Of a DNA stretch of 64,000 bases, positions 18,041 through 33,000 are shown piece by piece. Source of the stretch: Ectocarpus siliculosus (Eukaryota > Sar > Phaeophyceae > Ectocarpales > Ectocarpaceae). The position numbers and the translations under genes were made by a program. Under the pieces are notes generated by a model. That model was not told the DNA's origin and made no database searches. It saw only the letters and a program-made list of their open reading frames with translations. Position 1 is the stretch's first letter. Each line of letters opens with the position of its first letter. The stretch covers positions 2,961,125 through 3,025,124 of the forward strand of contig FN649741.1 in the NCBI GenBank assembly GCA_000310025.1. Direction: 5' to 3'.

Positions 18041-21000
18041 CTATCCAGCTCGCAATGACTGCTCCAAATGTTCTTGCGTCTGCTTCTGTGCTCGCCGCGC
18101 CTTGCTGTCGGTGTTGCTCTGCAGCACGGTTGCTCCGAACCCGATGTTTGCCTTCTCCTTGCCCTTGGGTAGCAGCTTTACCGCGTTGGATGCCAGATGG
18201 CCCACTGTCAGCGCGGCCTTGTATTGCAGCTCCTCGTCCGTGGATCGCGCGCGGCCGAGCCTGAGGAGGGCTTGGATGCCGCCCTCTTCCGCGATGCGGA
18301 TGTGGTTCTCGAAGTTGTCGGCCAGCTTGAGGAGTGCAAGCCCGGCGTAGTGGCGTGGCTCGGCCTCAACCGCCATCATGCTCACCAGGGGACGCAGTGC
18401 GCCAAGCTCCACAAGCGTAACCTTCGAAGTGTTGATTCGCGTAGAGGTGGTCGTACGAGACGGTCGGGGATAAACTGGAGGTTAGGTGTGAGCTGGATTC
18501 AATGCTAACGAGATATACCTGCAGTCACGGCAATTCCAGCTGAACTCTTCATATTTTCGTGAATTACAACTTCACTGAGATGGGGACCGCACAAAACGCA
18601 GCACTACCTCCTGCACAAGAGGCTGCCCCATGGTATTATGCGACGCCGCTCAGACCTCCTTGCCGAGGAGGCGAAGTGCACACGTTTCTACCCCGACGGA
18701 GATGCGCCGTCGTCAGGCGGTGGGTAGTCCACCCGGCCGACTACGCCCCTGGGTATAAAAGCTGTCCCACGCACACAAATCACCTGGTACTCGTGGTTGC
18801 TCGACAAGTGCGCCAAGGAAAACGCTGCGTACTCTTGGCACTCGACATCTTCAAGACTCGCGAGTGCCACCACCGCCTGGAGTCCACCCTCCCTCGCCAG
18901 GTCGTCGTGGAACTCTCTCGTTTCGCACAACAAGGCCAGGAAGTACCCGGCGGCGCGCTTGACCTCGATATCGCCGAAGCTGGCTTGGCCAACCACATTC
19001 ACGACGGCACCGAGCTCGATTAGCCTCGCCTTGACCGGGTCGCTCTCGCACAGGGAACCCAGCGCGTACACCGCCGTCCTCACGCAGTCGCCGTCGTCAG
19101 AGTTGACCAGCTCCAGGAGAGGGAAGAGCCCGTCCTCGTGCATAACCGCGGTTTTCGTCGAGCTGTGGGTGCCGAGGGCCACGGCATTCACGGCGAGGCA
19201 CGCGCATCGCTGCACCTCGGCCTCCGGGAATCGCACGAGGTCGATGAGCGGCTTCAAAGCACCCTCCTCGGTTATTCTAAGCTTGTTTGGGGGCTTGCCG
19301 TGATCTCCCAGGGCCAGGCCGGCGATCGCGAGCGCCGCATACCGCTGTATCTCGAGGTCGGGGAACCGGGCCAGGAACGTGAGCGGCCGAACGGCCCCCT
19401 CGCTGACGATCCGCGCCTTGTGCTCCCCGGAAGACAAGTTGCAGAGCGCGAGGGTGGAGTATCGCTGGCTGGCGACGTCGAGAGAGCGAGCCAGCTGGAA
19501 CAGCGTCGGCAGCGCGCCCTTCGTGATGATGGCGTCCTTGACGTCGTCGCTAACGCTAAGGCACGCGAGGGTGCGGGCGGCATCGCGCTGGACTCGCGCG
19601 TCGTCGTGCATGCCAACCTTTTGCAGGATCTCAATGCCTCCCTCCCTCACCACGTCGCTCTGCAGGTCCAAAGAGTCCGCAAGGTTGGCGAGGGCGAAGG
19701 TGCAGTTTCGGACGACCTCGAGGTCCGAGTAGAGGCAGCACGCCAGGATCTGGCCCAGGCAGCTCTCCCGCACCATCTTCTGCTTGTTTTCGTCGTTGAG
19801 GGAGAAGCTCGCAAACGCCGCGGCCGCGGTCCGCTGGTACTCGATGAGCGGGCTTTGCGCCAGCGCCAGAAAGGGCTTGATCAACCCATCCTGGACAATG
19901 CTCACGCGCACCTCCGGGTTGCTGCACAGGAACCTCAGCCCGAACGCCGCGTACCTCTGGCAGACGTCCTCGGTTGAGTTCGTCAGCCCCACCAACGCAC
20001 GCAGGCCGCCCAGCCTGTACACCAGGGTGTGGTTCTCTTCGTTGCTGCTGAGGTTGCTCAGCGCCCGGGAGCAGTCCTGCTGTATCTCGTCGTTCTCCGC
20101 CCTCGCGAGCGCGACGAGCGCCTGCACCGCTCCGTCCTCCACCATGGTAATCTGGTTCTGGATTTCTTCCGACAGGTTGGCCAGGGCCGCAGCGAGCTGG
20201 CACTGGAGGTCCTCGTTAGCCCACTTGACGCAGCGAACGATTGGCCGCAGCGCCCCGGCCGACACGATGGCCTGCTTGAGCGGGTCAAGCAGCGACAGAT
20301 GGCGCAGTCCCGCCACTGCAAGGATCTGGAGCTCGATCTCGCGTTCCAAGGCTGCGGAAACGAGGGCTTCGACCCCGCCTTCGTCGGCAATCTACGATAC
20401 ACGTCGGCGAAAATAAGTAAGGTCATGTTCGGGTATTGGAAAGGGATGCTGACACTTGGAGGGGACAAGTCAACGTACTTCAAGTCCAGGAAGAACGGGC
20501 TGGTTTGCCTTTAGGGGTTTTGACTGAAATGGGAAAGAATCTTGCAAGATTAGTGCCGAAAGAGCACCCCACGGACTGAGCCTAGCGCAGCATCCCCGTT
20601 AATCAGTCAGACAGCTTTGCGGTCCGACATACTTGTACGAAATACGTTGGCCGCGAAAACATGCACACTCACAATATGAGGCTGGACACTTCCGTTGAAA
20701 CGACAAACTTCGCATGCTATTGCGAGAGTTGACCCGCTCAATATGTTCTGGTCGGTGCGGTACAAGTGGCAACAGGATGAAGGAATCCATAGCTCCCCAC
20801 CTTGAACTTGTGGTCGGCGTGCGCGCAAAGGTCTCGGAGGGCTGTGACCGCCTGCCTCCTGGTCTTGAAGTCTTTAGCCTTGAGGAGGTGAAACAGAGCC
20901 TTGAGTCCCCCGTCAAAGCACATTCCGCGGTGGGATGCGAGGTTCGGCGAGAGCTTGCGGAAGCTCAGCGCGGCGTGGTACTGGCACTCTGGGTCGGTGC

Positions 21001-24000
21001 TCTCGGCGAGTGCGTTCAGCCCGGCGAGCCCCTGCTCGATGATGACGGCCTGGTGCTCAAAGCTAGTCAGTAGGTTGGATATTGCCCGACTCGCCTCTCG
21101 GAAAACGTCGAGGGCGTCGTGCTTCATGAGGCCCGTCATCACCCTCCCTCCCCCCGACTTGGCGATGAGCTCGTGCGTGTCGATCTCTTCCGCCAGATTT
21201 GCAAGGGTGCCTATCGCCTGTCTCGCCGCCTCGAGATCGCCCCCTTGAGATAGGGCCACCAACGCGGGAACGCATCGTGCGGCAACCGCGACTCGGTCTT
21301 GCTCGCTGAGGGACAGGTTGCACAGGCACGCCGCCACCTGTTTCGTGGTTTGGTTGAAACGACCGAGTAAAAAAATCTAGCGTTGGGAGACAGATGAGTT
21401 GGTGTGAGGATAATGAACACGAACACTCTGCTCCAAGGACAGCGACACTCAACGGAATACCTCAACAGCGCCAAACACTCAACCTAACGAACCCCGGCAT
21501 AACATAATCTCCGACAGCGGTCATCTATGACGCTAGGTGCTTGCTTGGGTACTCATCCTTGTTAGTCATCGGCGCTTTTTAGGCAGGTAGTCACCTCTCT
21601 TTGGATTTCGACCTCGCCGCTCCGTCCTGCGCGGGCCAACGTGGCGAGGATTCCCGCCTCCACCAAGAGATGTCGGTTGTCTTGTGGAATGGCCATCCGA
21701 CGCAAGGCTGCCATTGCGAGGCACTGTGCCACATGTCACATGGCCAAGGACGACGCAAAGGTGGAACTTGTGTTTTTGTATGGTTCAAAGAAGGTGGCCT
21801 TGTTGTGCGTCCATTTCTCCGACGGCGGAAAAACTTATGGCTGGTGGTACCACATTGGTGAGCACTTAGCAGCGAAGACAGCGAGGCCTCACTTTCTTTC
21901 TCAAAACGAGATGCCCTGTAAAGAATCTCAAGCGGAAGCATTTGTTGACTAACTATTTTTCCCACAGAGGAAGTACAAGCGCGAGCCTCTCGCAGTGGAA
22001 TCAATTGAACGGTGTCGCGCGCGTACTTGAGTGTGCGTGACGCGAGCAACGACGAGCGTAAACCAGCTGTTGCGAATAAACTTCCCGCTGTCAGTGTACT
22101 CGTTGTCTCCCTCTCTGTTTGACGACACGCGGCTCAAACAGGCAAGGAGAATTTTCAAAATACTGTGTTTCAGAATGTCTCGGGGATTCTGACCAAACGG
22201 GAACTGCGGTCTCTTCAATGGCGCAAACATGCCATGGGTTGAAACGAGCCCTCTATCTTACAGCGCCCACCCACCCAAAAAAAAGTGTTAAGACACCAAA
22301 ACATTTGAGGGAACGCCTACCACCCGTGCATGCTCTCCATTCCTCTTACCTGAGTGTGAACGTTTGCGGAACCAGCAAGCTTGACGAGGGGATCGATCCC
22401 CCCCCTCGCCCCGATCGCGTCCAAATAGTCCGCGTTACTGGCGAGGTTCGCCAGCGCGAAGCCGGCGTACTCACGCACATCCACCTCCGAAGAGTTGGAC
22501 AACGCTACAAGGGCCTGGATCGCCCCCTTCGCCACAAGCTGGGGGTGATTTCCCTCGTTGGCGGCAATGTTTCCCAAGGCCATCGCCGCGTGCCGCTGAT
22601 CGTCTGGGTCGCCGCTCGTCGCCATAGCCATTATGGGCGGGAGGCCACCGTGAACTACCACTTGTAGCTGTGACAGTGGTGGGGATTGTTGTAGCAGCGG
22701 TGGTGTCGAGATGGGGGGGGGCGGGGGCGGTGACGGTGTTGGCAGTACGTGAGAGACACAACTCCGGAATGTCTATTCATCTCACGGTTGGTGTCCTTTG
22801 TCCAGAAAATAATTATTTTGGATGGACAAGAGGCTCAAATCAACTTCAATAGTGTTTCAAATCCTGCCACCCGGCAGCACGCTTGCACTTTCAGCGCCGG
22901 GTCTGATCGGCCCGACTCCTTCACGCGTTATCCCACCCTCCGCTGCCTTTTGGGATGCGCGTGCCGCGTTGCAGAACCACGCCAACACAACGCCTTCCCC
23001 CCCCGATCGCTCATTCTCCACTGCTCACCTGCATCTGGTGATCGTTGGCCATGTTGCAGACACAAGTGGCGGCGTACCTCCTGCACTCCCCGTCCCCGTC
23101 CGATGTTAGCCTCACGGCGGCTTGCAGCCCACCCCCCCGGGTAGCTGCCGCACGCGTCTCCGCGTTCGCGGTAAGGTTGCATAGCGTCATCACCGCCAGA
23201 CGCTTGCAGTCCACATCAGGACAAGATGTCAGTCGAATCAAAGACGCCGGGCAGCCAGATTCGGCCATGACGATCTTTTCGAGATTGGAGAGGGGATGCA
23301 AGAGGCACGTTTGGGATACGGTTGGTTAGGGTCAGGTTGGTTAGCTCAACTGTTGGTACACGGCAAGTGCTCCCGAGGCCGATACTCATACAGTAGGTAA
23401 ACGGTGTGAATTGTTTTCCAGCAGGTCTCCAGTACAACCGTTCCCTGCGACCACTACCACCTGTTTGAAGCAGAAATCCGGAAACTGCTCTCGTGCGAAG
23501 CGGAGGTACAAACAAGCCCCATACCGCAAAGATTGTGCGCATTCCGGCAATCGCAAATAGGCCCTCAATCCTGCCCGACACGGTGCCCGGCCGAACCATA
23601 ACTCGCCTGGTTCGCCGCGGCGCAGCTAAGATTGTATAGGGCGAGGCCCGCGGCCCTCTGCATCTCAAGTCGCTCGCCGTCGAAGGCCATGTCGCACAAG
23701 GGTTTCAACCCGCCCGCGTGGACGACGGGCACGCGGTTTTGCCGGTGACAGGCGAGGTTGGACAGCGTCATCCCGCAGTAGCGGCTGACGTCGAGCTTCT
23801 CTCGCCCCAGAGATGTGAGCCGCACGAGGTTGGGCAACGCGCCGGCCTTGACGATATGGACCTGTTTGAGCAGAAGCGTGTACGAAACGCGCGTCGTGGT
23901 GGTGAGGGGTCTGGCTCAGAATATTTGCTGGAACTTTCCACGAATCGAGGAATAAAATGACACGAGCCTGTGTGATATCGCCGACCCCGGTGCGGAAATG

Positions 24001-27000
24001 CACTTCTCTCGCACCATTGGTGTTTTTTCTGGCGCTCCCGGGTGCGTTCAAACAGGCACTTTCCGCCGAGGTCCTGGTGCAAAGGTCGACTGCCGGTAAC
24101 TCATTCGGCGAAGAAAGAGCTGTGGTGCCGAAAATGATCAGTTTCCGAGTTAGGGTTGTTCGAACCCACAATATCGTGTTGCTGTGAGGCTACCTGGGTG
24201 CCAGCAGTTGTCCACGTCGGTATTGAACCACCGGAATTCCACCAATATCGTCCGACGTGTATACTGCCAATGCGAAAAGACTACGACGTACACATTTTCA
24301 GAAGGTCACGCTAACCAGGTTGCGCTACACTTCCATCTCCGAATAACGGAAATGCCGCCTTCTAGCGTTTGCTCGTATCGAACCTGGTTCACTGCCAGCG
24401 TCGACAAGTTGCATAAGGTCATGGCGGCGTATCGCTTCACGAGGTCTGATTCCCCCTCCAGCATTTCGATCAACGGCGGCAAGCCGTGCAAGGATACGAG
24501 GGCCGACTTGCAGTCCGCGTGGGTGGACAGGTTGCAGAGCGTCATCGCCGAAAACCTTCGTGACAGCGCGCAATAAAAGAAGTAGTCAGCGTGCCAAGAA
24601 TAGGGCGGCGAGAATGCAAGCTTTTGATGTACTCTTGCACAAACTGTGTATGTTGATTTTCTGTCCTTGCCCAAGGGAAAACACAATGCTCCTGCTCGGA
24701 TGATTTCCCGCGGGCTTGAAGTTGTCGACATTGTTCTCTCTCGTGCCATAATTTTCCTATCACAACTGAGCTCACGCGAGTATCACACACATGCGTTCGC
24801 TCCATTTTCTTCGGGCGTTTTTCGTGCAAGGGAAGAACTGATTGTGAGGACTACACGGCGTTTCCTTTTTGAAAAGTACTTCGAATAACGACCTCAGTAG
24901 CACGTGAGTAGCTCGTGCTTGCTCTCCCTGAAACGGACAACCCGCCCTTCCCAGAAAGTGACAATCCAGATGAAACTCTTGTTAAACCCCATTCAAAGCC
25001 CACACTGCGAAGAAAAAAACATAATGAAGAACCCGAACACCCAGCCCACCCACCTCGCCACCTCAGCGTCAGGGCTGCGAAGCCGCCGAACCAGGGGCGG
25101 CAACGCCCCCTCCGCCACAATTTTCGGCTTGTTGTCCGCGTGGGCGGCCAGGCGGTACAGCGCTCGCGCCGCAAACTTCTGGCACGATACGTAGGGGTTG
25201 CCGCTGAGCATGGCCACGAGAGGGGGGAACCCGCCAGCGTCTGCGATGGCCTGCTGGTTCCTGGTGACGACCGCCAGGTTTCCCAGGGTTATGGCGGCGT
25301 CACGGACGCACTTCTCCTCGGCAGAGCCGGCGAGGGAGAAGATGGCGCGGAGATCGTCTGCGTTGAAGACGCCAACCTGGCATGGCAGTTGTTTTTCATT
25401 TGGCATGTTATGGCTGGCCTTGGGGGCAGGGTGCATGCGTGTGCGTGATGGATTGTTGGGGTGACAAATGCTTCTAGAATGACCCGTTTGTTTTATTGGC
25501 GTCTTGGGATTTACGAGGGATGCAGCATTCTATAAGCAGAAACTCCAGATACTTCCTAACTACCGTCCTTGCGGGGACGAAAATGTGTGAAGTTCAGAAC
25601 ATTTTGACTCAGTAACACTTCCACAAAGAACCTGGGCCTCTCACACATGCAGTACATGTGTACATCCAGTCGCTATTTGTTGTTGATCCCGACTTGCCTG
25701 GCACTGGGCGTTGGAGCTTATCGAGGCATAAGCCCTCGAAACGTCCACCCTCACGCCCTCGTCATCCACGCCGGACAAGATGATCAGCCTCGGCATAATG
25801 TTGTCTTTTACGAGAGTGACCTGTTTTGGTTGTTTGGGTCACAGGAGGGCAACGGGTGAGCACTGGGCCATGTAGAAAAATGACTTTTTCACTCTTTTTG
25901 TGCGCCCCATATGAGACGGAATCTCAACGACTGACGGTTTGAAGATGAAATAGTGTTCGTTTGTGAGAGAAAATACGACCTTCGTTTCACCGTGATCATG
26001 TGGCCGTTCCCTTAAGCACCTTTCCTAGGATCGACAACCAGCGAAACGAATGGCGTTGGGTAACGTGACGGGAGTGTAGTGGGAGAGACGTACTGTTCGG
26101 GGTTGCCTGAATGGGTACCTGGCGCCCCTTTGTCAAAGAAGATTGAGGCTGAGGAATGAGAACCCGGTTCTCTCGAGAAAGAGGACACGTCACGATACCA
26201 GCTGTGCTGAGTGGCAGGTGCAAAAAATGAAAACCCTCGTCGGTATGATGTGAGACGCCACGCTTCAACGGGAAAAGCAGCAGCGGATAGTGAACTCGAC
26301 GCCAAATTGATGCTTGCCGGCAACGGGGTACCCAACGTGTTAGAATGGTTCAAGCGACTGGTGGTCGCTTGCCTATTTACTCATTCCATCAACCTGGTTA
26401 AAACCTTCTTTTGAGATTCCTCTTATGCTCGTATGATATTCGGTAGGGATGCGCGTGTTCAATAATATCGGCGATTCCTCCCTTCCTGCCTTGAAATAGG
26501 ACACTCTGTTCGATATTTTTTTCCTTTCTTGGGTATCAAACACACCCCTAGACTCGTGGCTCGGCAACGACCAGCCAGTATCAGATAGGACGCACACAAC
26601 CTCTGTGATTCGCTACAGGACTTGCGCTTCTTCAGCTCACGCCCTACCCCAATTCACCGCAAGTCGACACACTCACAGGGCGGCGCGGGATTAGCATGAA
26701 AGCGATACCCAAACCTTCTGGTTGGTTGCCCTCATATTAGATGCTTCATGTTTTGGCTAAAGGCAGCACACAAAAACATGAAAGTTTCTTAAACCTGGTT
26801 TCGCGCGTCTTCAGCAAGGTTAGAGATTGTTCCCGCGCACTGGCAGAGCAGGTCTAGGCTGTCGGAGCCCTCGTCGATGCACCTGGTACGGCGGTTTTGA
26901 CGCGATAAGAAGAAGAGACAACGCACGCCAAGCATTGGAGTGTATCAAACAGTCTGTGTGCTACGCAATAATCTTACGAAGAAGCTATGATGTGATTCCA

Positions 27001-30000
27001 CGCGAGAATCACGAGGAGGGATTACTCAAGGATGCGGAGAACGGAGAGGAGGAGAGAGAGGGAGCATACGCTGGCAAGGAATAGCCATGGACTTGGTGCC
27101 CCAAAATAGCTATTACATGCTATTTTTGGTTGTTGGATACGAGAGAGGAAGACGAAGAGAAAATGTTATGTTCGGCACATGAGAGCAAGGCAATCATGGC
27201 GGCGTATATTTACCTCAGGATTGACCCGAGAGCCCCTTCTTCCACCATAGGCCGTTTCACCCTGGTGTTGAGGCTCAGGTGTCGGAGGGCGCCAGCTGCG
27301 AGGATTCTCAGCTCGAGGTCTTCGCAGCGTGAGAGCGCGACCAGAGCTCGAAGCCCCCCCTCCCCGGCGACGGTGACCTGTGTGAACGGACGATTACACG
27401 ATTAACATTGCAATAGACAACGCAAGTCGAGGTACGGTCTCGTTCAGGAAAGCTCAACAGAATGGGAGGGGCACGGTGTGTATATGGGATCGGGGTTGCA
27501 TGAGTGATGGAACGAACGGAGGCCAAACAAGGAACTTAGTGCACAGGGAAGATCGACACGCACAGAGTGGGGTGGTGAACGTGCAGCGAAAAAGTACCGC
27601 ACAGCACCCTGGTACGGAAAACGGTCATTCAAGGACTGTGACGATTGCGTGCGTGTCGGTAACGATCGAGTTTGCTGGAACACGCACAACGGTCAGCCGC
27701 ACTCGTACGTGTTTGGTGTGTTTTACGCAAGCGCATATTAGTCCATTATTGGTGCTGCTTCCGGATACACACGAGAGTATTAAGATCTCCTCGTTGATCT
27801 CTTACTACACATCTCTTGGTTGTGCATTGCAACGAGACAGTGCTCTCGCCTATGGCTTTGTACTCCAATCGACACTCTTCCTTTGCTGTCCTGTGCTGTA
27901 CAAATGCCTTCAAACACCGTACAAAACCAGACGACCACTAGCCGATGTGCCTGTGGAGACTAGTCTGGTACTTGAAGTGCATCTTTTGCGTTGTCGATTT
28001 TCTTGGAACACCATTATACATTTTCCGCACAGTCACCACGGCCCTATGCAAACCTCGCCAGATGCTCCTCTCCACCAGAACAAGAACAGCACAGCCCGAC
28101 TCTAACCTCCAGGCTTCAGCACCAAAACAGACAAACGAGACCATGGCACAAAAGGTAAGCTCACCTTGTGATCCTTATTGGAACACACGTCCCTCAGCGC
28201 CGCCGCCGCCTGCCTCTGCGTCCCCATCCCCCTCAGCTGCACCAGGCCGAGCAGCGCCTGCAGCCCGCCCCGCCCGACGACGTAGTCGTGCGTGTGCCGG
28301 TCGGCGCACAGCTTGCGGTAGATGACGGCCGCGTTGTACTGACACTCGTCGTCCAAAGACGTGGCCACCAAGAGCAGACTGCGTAGCCCGTCCTTTCGTT
28401 TCAGGCAGGTTTGGGGCAGGATTCGGATCTTTAGGCGGCATAGCCGGTCAAATGTTTGATGCAGTACAACTGAGGCGGCCAGAAACGGAAGAGAATGGGC
28501 GTTTTCTCGAGTTCGAGCCACTCTGCACGTTGCAAGGTGGAGCCTCAGCACTCTGGCGGATGCTGACTGCGTTGCGCTCACAGCTGTCCCCTAGCGATGC
28601 TCACGAAGTGCATCACGCACGCTGCGCAGCTCGTGAGTCCCAAAAAAGTATTCCTAGGGGATGGTTGGACGTTTCATCGGCAATGAAAACTGGCAGCACG
28701 CTTACGTGGGTGGATGGCGTAACCCGGGACGTTTTCCGTTCAACCCTCGCACCCACCCCACCCTTTTCGCCTCAAGTGAGACACAACGTGCGTGAAAGCT
28801 GCGAATCGCCACCAACGCATACCTCCGAAACGAAGTCTCTGTGAGCGTCCCGATGGGTCAGGAGGTTTCCACACGCCCGAGAGGCTTCCCTGTGCACGCT
28901 TAGGTGCCTGCTCCTCATGAGGAACACCATGTAGTGCATCGCGTTCGTTCGCGACAGCAGGGCCGGGTGGGTTGAGGAGTCCTCGGCAGCGTTGGCCACT
29001 GCTCCGCATGCAAGTCGGGCCACCTGGGGCACAGGGTAACAATAGGCGTTTCTTGGTTAAATTTCGGACCCGCAACCAACAGCAGCAGCAATCCCGGCCG
29101 GTCGGAAAGCGACGGAACTGACACCAATAGCTCCACCATTCAGGCGCGAAAACTCCACGCGAGGCCCGTCGGGCTTATGGGCGCGCGAAGGGGAATCCTG
29201 TGTGTCCTTCACCCAGTTTCTGAAACGTTCAAGTGCGGTGGGAGAGAGGTACCCGCCCTGAGCGATTGGCACGTTGGTCACAACCCCGATGCCTTTCGTT
29301 GCACAGAGTATTTTACACCAAGACTCCGAGCGGAGCTACTCCGCAGATAAAAAAACTCAGAACCTGTGGCCAAGGAATTCACTACTTTGCCGAGCGTGAG
29401 CTGTAGTATTATAGTCAATTCCAGTACCTCGACATCCGCGCTCTGACACATGAGCATCAGCGGCTCCGCCGACCCGCTCTCGGCAAGGGGCAGCTTGTTT
29501 TCGTACGGCACCGCCAAGGCGCACAGGAGCGCCGCCGCCTCTCTTTGGTTCTCCACGCAGCCAACCTCTTCGCAGACGTGCCTGAGAGCGTCCAAAACGC
29601 CATCCTGCACGTTTTCAACGGGAAAGCAGCTTTCTGTCGTCGGGGTTTCTCGATGTAGAGGTTTCTCGATGCTGCACACCTTTCAAATGAAGAAAGCAAA
29701 ATAGCCGTGCAGAAAAGCATCTACTCTTACGCCAGCTCATGGCTGCCATCAACACAATGACGACGGTGACAAAATAGCACGCCTAGAAGAAGTCAAAAAC
29801 ATCGAAACAAAGGTCTATCCGTGGAAGAAGGCCACGGAAACCGTTAGACAAGCCGCATAACTTTAAAAACAGAAACAAGGAAACGTTGCGCCACAAGAAA
29901 ATTACTTACTCGGACCATCCCGACAGCGTTGTCCGCATTGGAGGCCAGCCTTCGAAGAGCCGACACCGCCTGCCCGGTAGTGCTGAGGTCCCCGCTCGAG

Positions 30001-33000
30001 CCCGAGCCCACCACGAGCACGAGGGGCTTCGGGACGCCTTTTTGTCCCATGACCTGCCGAACGGTTGGTCGAAGTACCCACTTGCAACGTTCAAAGGCGT
30101 GTCTTTTTTTTACGTGTTTAGAGCGTAGTTCCCTCGCCCGCATCAGGCGAAATTAGCGTTCGCTTTTAAGTTTCGTTAATCTTGAGACTCCTGTTTGTGA
30201 ACGCTTCTCATTCCCGGGAGGAACACCTTCCGCCTTGAACAACCTTGCGCTCGTTCGTTCGTTGATCTGAATTGTTCGGTTGCAACTACTGTAGGTGTTT
30301 CATGACCTAAACGTGCCCGCTACCAAAGTATTTGTACACCAGGGATTATTCGCTTACGTATGGCTCCGGGCAATCGGTTCATGCAGCAGAGACAACGGTA
30401 GTCCGTTGGGAGTGCAGGTGTGCCCACGTTCGACTATTGGGTGCGGGCTAAAAGCCCGGTAACATGAGACCAGAGCAAGTGCCACCATGCCCAGCACTTT
30501 CGACCAGCACGTTCGACAGGAGTGCTTGAACATGCGCCGCTGTTTTTTAATTTGGCGTGCTTTCTTTTGGCTGCACGAGAGGTTGCACGGAGAGCATCTC
30601 TCGCGGGATCGGTCAGTAAAATTGGTAAAAGACCGTCTGTATGTTCGTCGGAGATTGCAAGGGTCCTCCCTGTCAACACAGAACGACAATCGGCACATCT
30701 CATCGCCTATTAGCGCCCACCTCGTGATTTTCTTCGCTCATGGCGAGCTTGTTCAGGGCGTAACAGGAGTTGAAAACGGTTTCATCATCGTCGCAGTCGA
30801 GGGCGGAGCTAAGCCCTTCCAGGCCGTTGGCTGCAATAATTTCGTCGTGGTTCACGGTTGCCACGGCAAGGTTCCCTAACGCCAGGCAGGCGTATCTGTT
30901 CGAGATGATTGTGCGTATGCAGGCCCGAGAAGCTTCAGCAATGCTACACAGTCTTGATGTATCGTGTAAGGCCAACCCGCCCAATGAAGGACGGATGATT
31001 GAAGTGCAGTGCTCGTTGTCGACAGTATTGTGAAAGGTATTCTTCGGGTCGAAGTTGAATGGGGCAGCTGTCCAACGCATGCTGCACAGGCTAAACCGTA
31101 CCGTAGGAGACACGGACAAGTTCTCTGACTTCAAGACATCAGAGTAACAGGGACTATTATATGTACAACCTACGAAGTCCGCAGTGAGATTTGTCGGGCT
31201 GTTCACAGAGGAAGAAACCAGCCAGAAACATTGCACGGCAAGAACTCGTGGAACAACAACGAATACTGGCCGTCCTTGACGAAGTGTAGGCGGTCATTCC
31301 GCGTAGCCAGTTCCGCCTTGTATTTCTTTCCAGCCTTGCGTTTTTTCCTTCACTTTCTCTTTGTTTGTCACCAGTGCGTACGTTGGGGTTCACCTGTGAT
31401 TCATACTCGTATCCGTTGCTAACGTTAAGTTTGTGGAATGCGTAGCAACGATGCAGGAGGATAACAAGCAACATCTGTGATCAGGGGTCCAAGAAATCGG
31501 ACTGAAATCGGGCTGGCGTGTCATGTCAACAAAATACCATAGGCTAGAAAAACAAATGCGACGCCTTCGGGAAAAGTCAAAACCCTTGGCACAAACCTTC
31601 TACAGTCCACGTCGTATCCAAGGAGTCGAATCATCTCCTCGTCGAGCCTTGGCTCTCGCAATGGGTCGGACATGCCTTCCACGTCTATGGTGCCGTCGTC
31701 GCGAAGGAGGATATAGCGTCGTGCCTCCCCGGCGGCGAGCTGAACCAACGGAATCATCGCCCCGGCGGCGCAGACCCGTCCGTGGTTTCCACTCTGCATA
31801 CAGAATGCACAACACGGTACACGAAATGGGCGCAGGAATACTCTTGTATTGCTCATGCTTGGTACTAAGTATGTATGTTGCGAAAACAAAACTACCGCCG
31901 AAACTTGTTTAGCTGTATGTCGGTAGGTTGGCAGCAAATATTGGCACTTCCCTCGAGACAAATCGCCAGCGGCTACTCTTGTGTAAACGAACAAGGTTTA
32001 TACCCTCGGCGCAGAAGACTCCGGGTCATGGAACCAGAGAAGCTCCCGACGATTTCTGGAGGACTAACTACTTGGGCAGAGAGGGAATGTTATTGAACAG
32101 CCTCCAACGTGGTTTCAAGTCATCCCGCTCACCTGCCCCGCCACGTTGGCCAAACCGAGAGCGGCAAACCTCGCCGTCACCGCGTCCTCCTTCTTCAATG
32201 ACCCCACCAGGGCGTCCGCAACGCCGCCGTCGAGCAGCTTATCATGCGTAGCATAGTTGCCCGCGAGGTTCGCCAGGCACCGGGTAGCCTCCCTCACCAG
32301 CCCCACGTCCGTACCCCCGGCCTCCCCTGACGCCGTGCGCCCGCTGACATCACCCCCGGTCGAAACGTCACCGTTGATATTGTCCTCCTCGCTCGCAAGG
32401 CCTTCGCCGTCGCTGCCCGGTGGTGGCGTTCGCTTCAGAGCCAGCTCGCTCAAGAAGTTCGCGCCCCAGCCCAGCAGGCGCTCGTGCGTGGCGTCGTTCT
32501 CACTGAGGTTGGCCAGGGCTCCCACCGCGTTGCGCACGCAGGGCGGGTCGTCGCTGCGCGCGAGAGCGACCAGATCGGTGGCAACCTCGGCGGTGGCCGC
32601 GCTTCCTCCTTCTCCTCCGCCGCCGTCCAAGGTGCCGCCCACCCCGGCGACGTCCAACTTGTTGAGCTCGTTGAGGGACAGGGCGAAGAGGAGACGGGCC
32701 GCCTCTCTTCGGACCTCGACATCGTCCTCGCACCTGGTGATGCGGCCGCGCGAGTCGTCGTTTTTCATGGTTTCACGAACATCGGCGTGGCAGACGAGCT
32801 TATGTTGGAGAGACAAAAAGGCAATCGCTGGCAGCCTGACCGCTCGGTGTTGGGGTCGGGAGTGGGTGTCGTTGGGAGGCCAGGTTTCCAACATTAGGGT
32901 GGGACAGGGGGAGAAACATTTTATTGCCTAGTGTGCTGTCATACCGAAGTGCAAGAGCAGTGGCGGGGGACATGCATGCGCTCTACCAGAGGTGCTTCTC

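Noticed and set aside
18750-18762. TATA-like word (GGTATAAAAG)
   Set aside because: It lies inside the last intron of the ARM gene, just downstream of exon 32 on the minus strand, and no plus-strand gene starts after it.
19138-19977. Long plus-strand open frame of 279 codons
   Set aside because: It lies wholly opposite exon 32 of the ARM gene. Its composition is that of an antisense frame of GC-rich ARM repeats, with no domain of its own.
22670-22760. G-rich stretch near ARM exon 29 as a possible extra exon
   Set aside because: The frame is low-complexity (Thr/Ala/Pro) and lies upstream of a clear acceptor at 22668. Exons 28 and 29 join in phase without it.
24140-24175. B-box-like word (GTTCGAACCC), possible SINE or tRNA
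   Set aside because: No A box is found at the right distance upstream on either strand, and no cloverleaf can be drawn.
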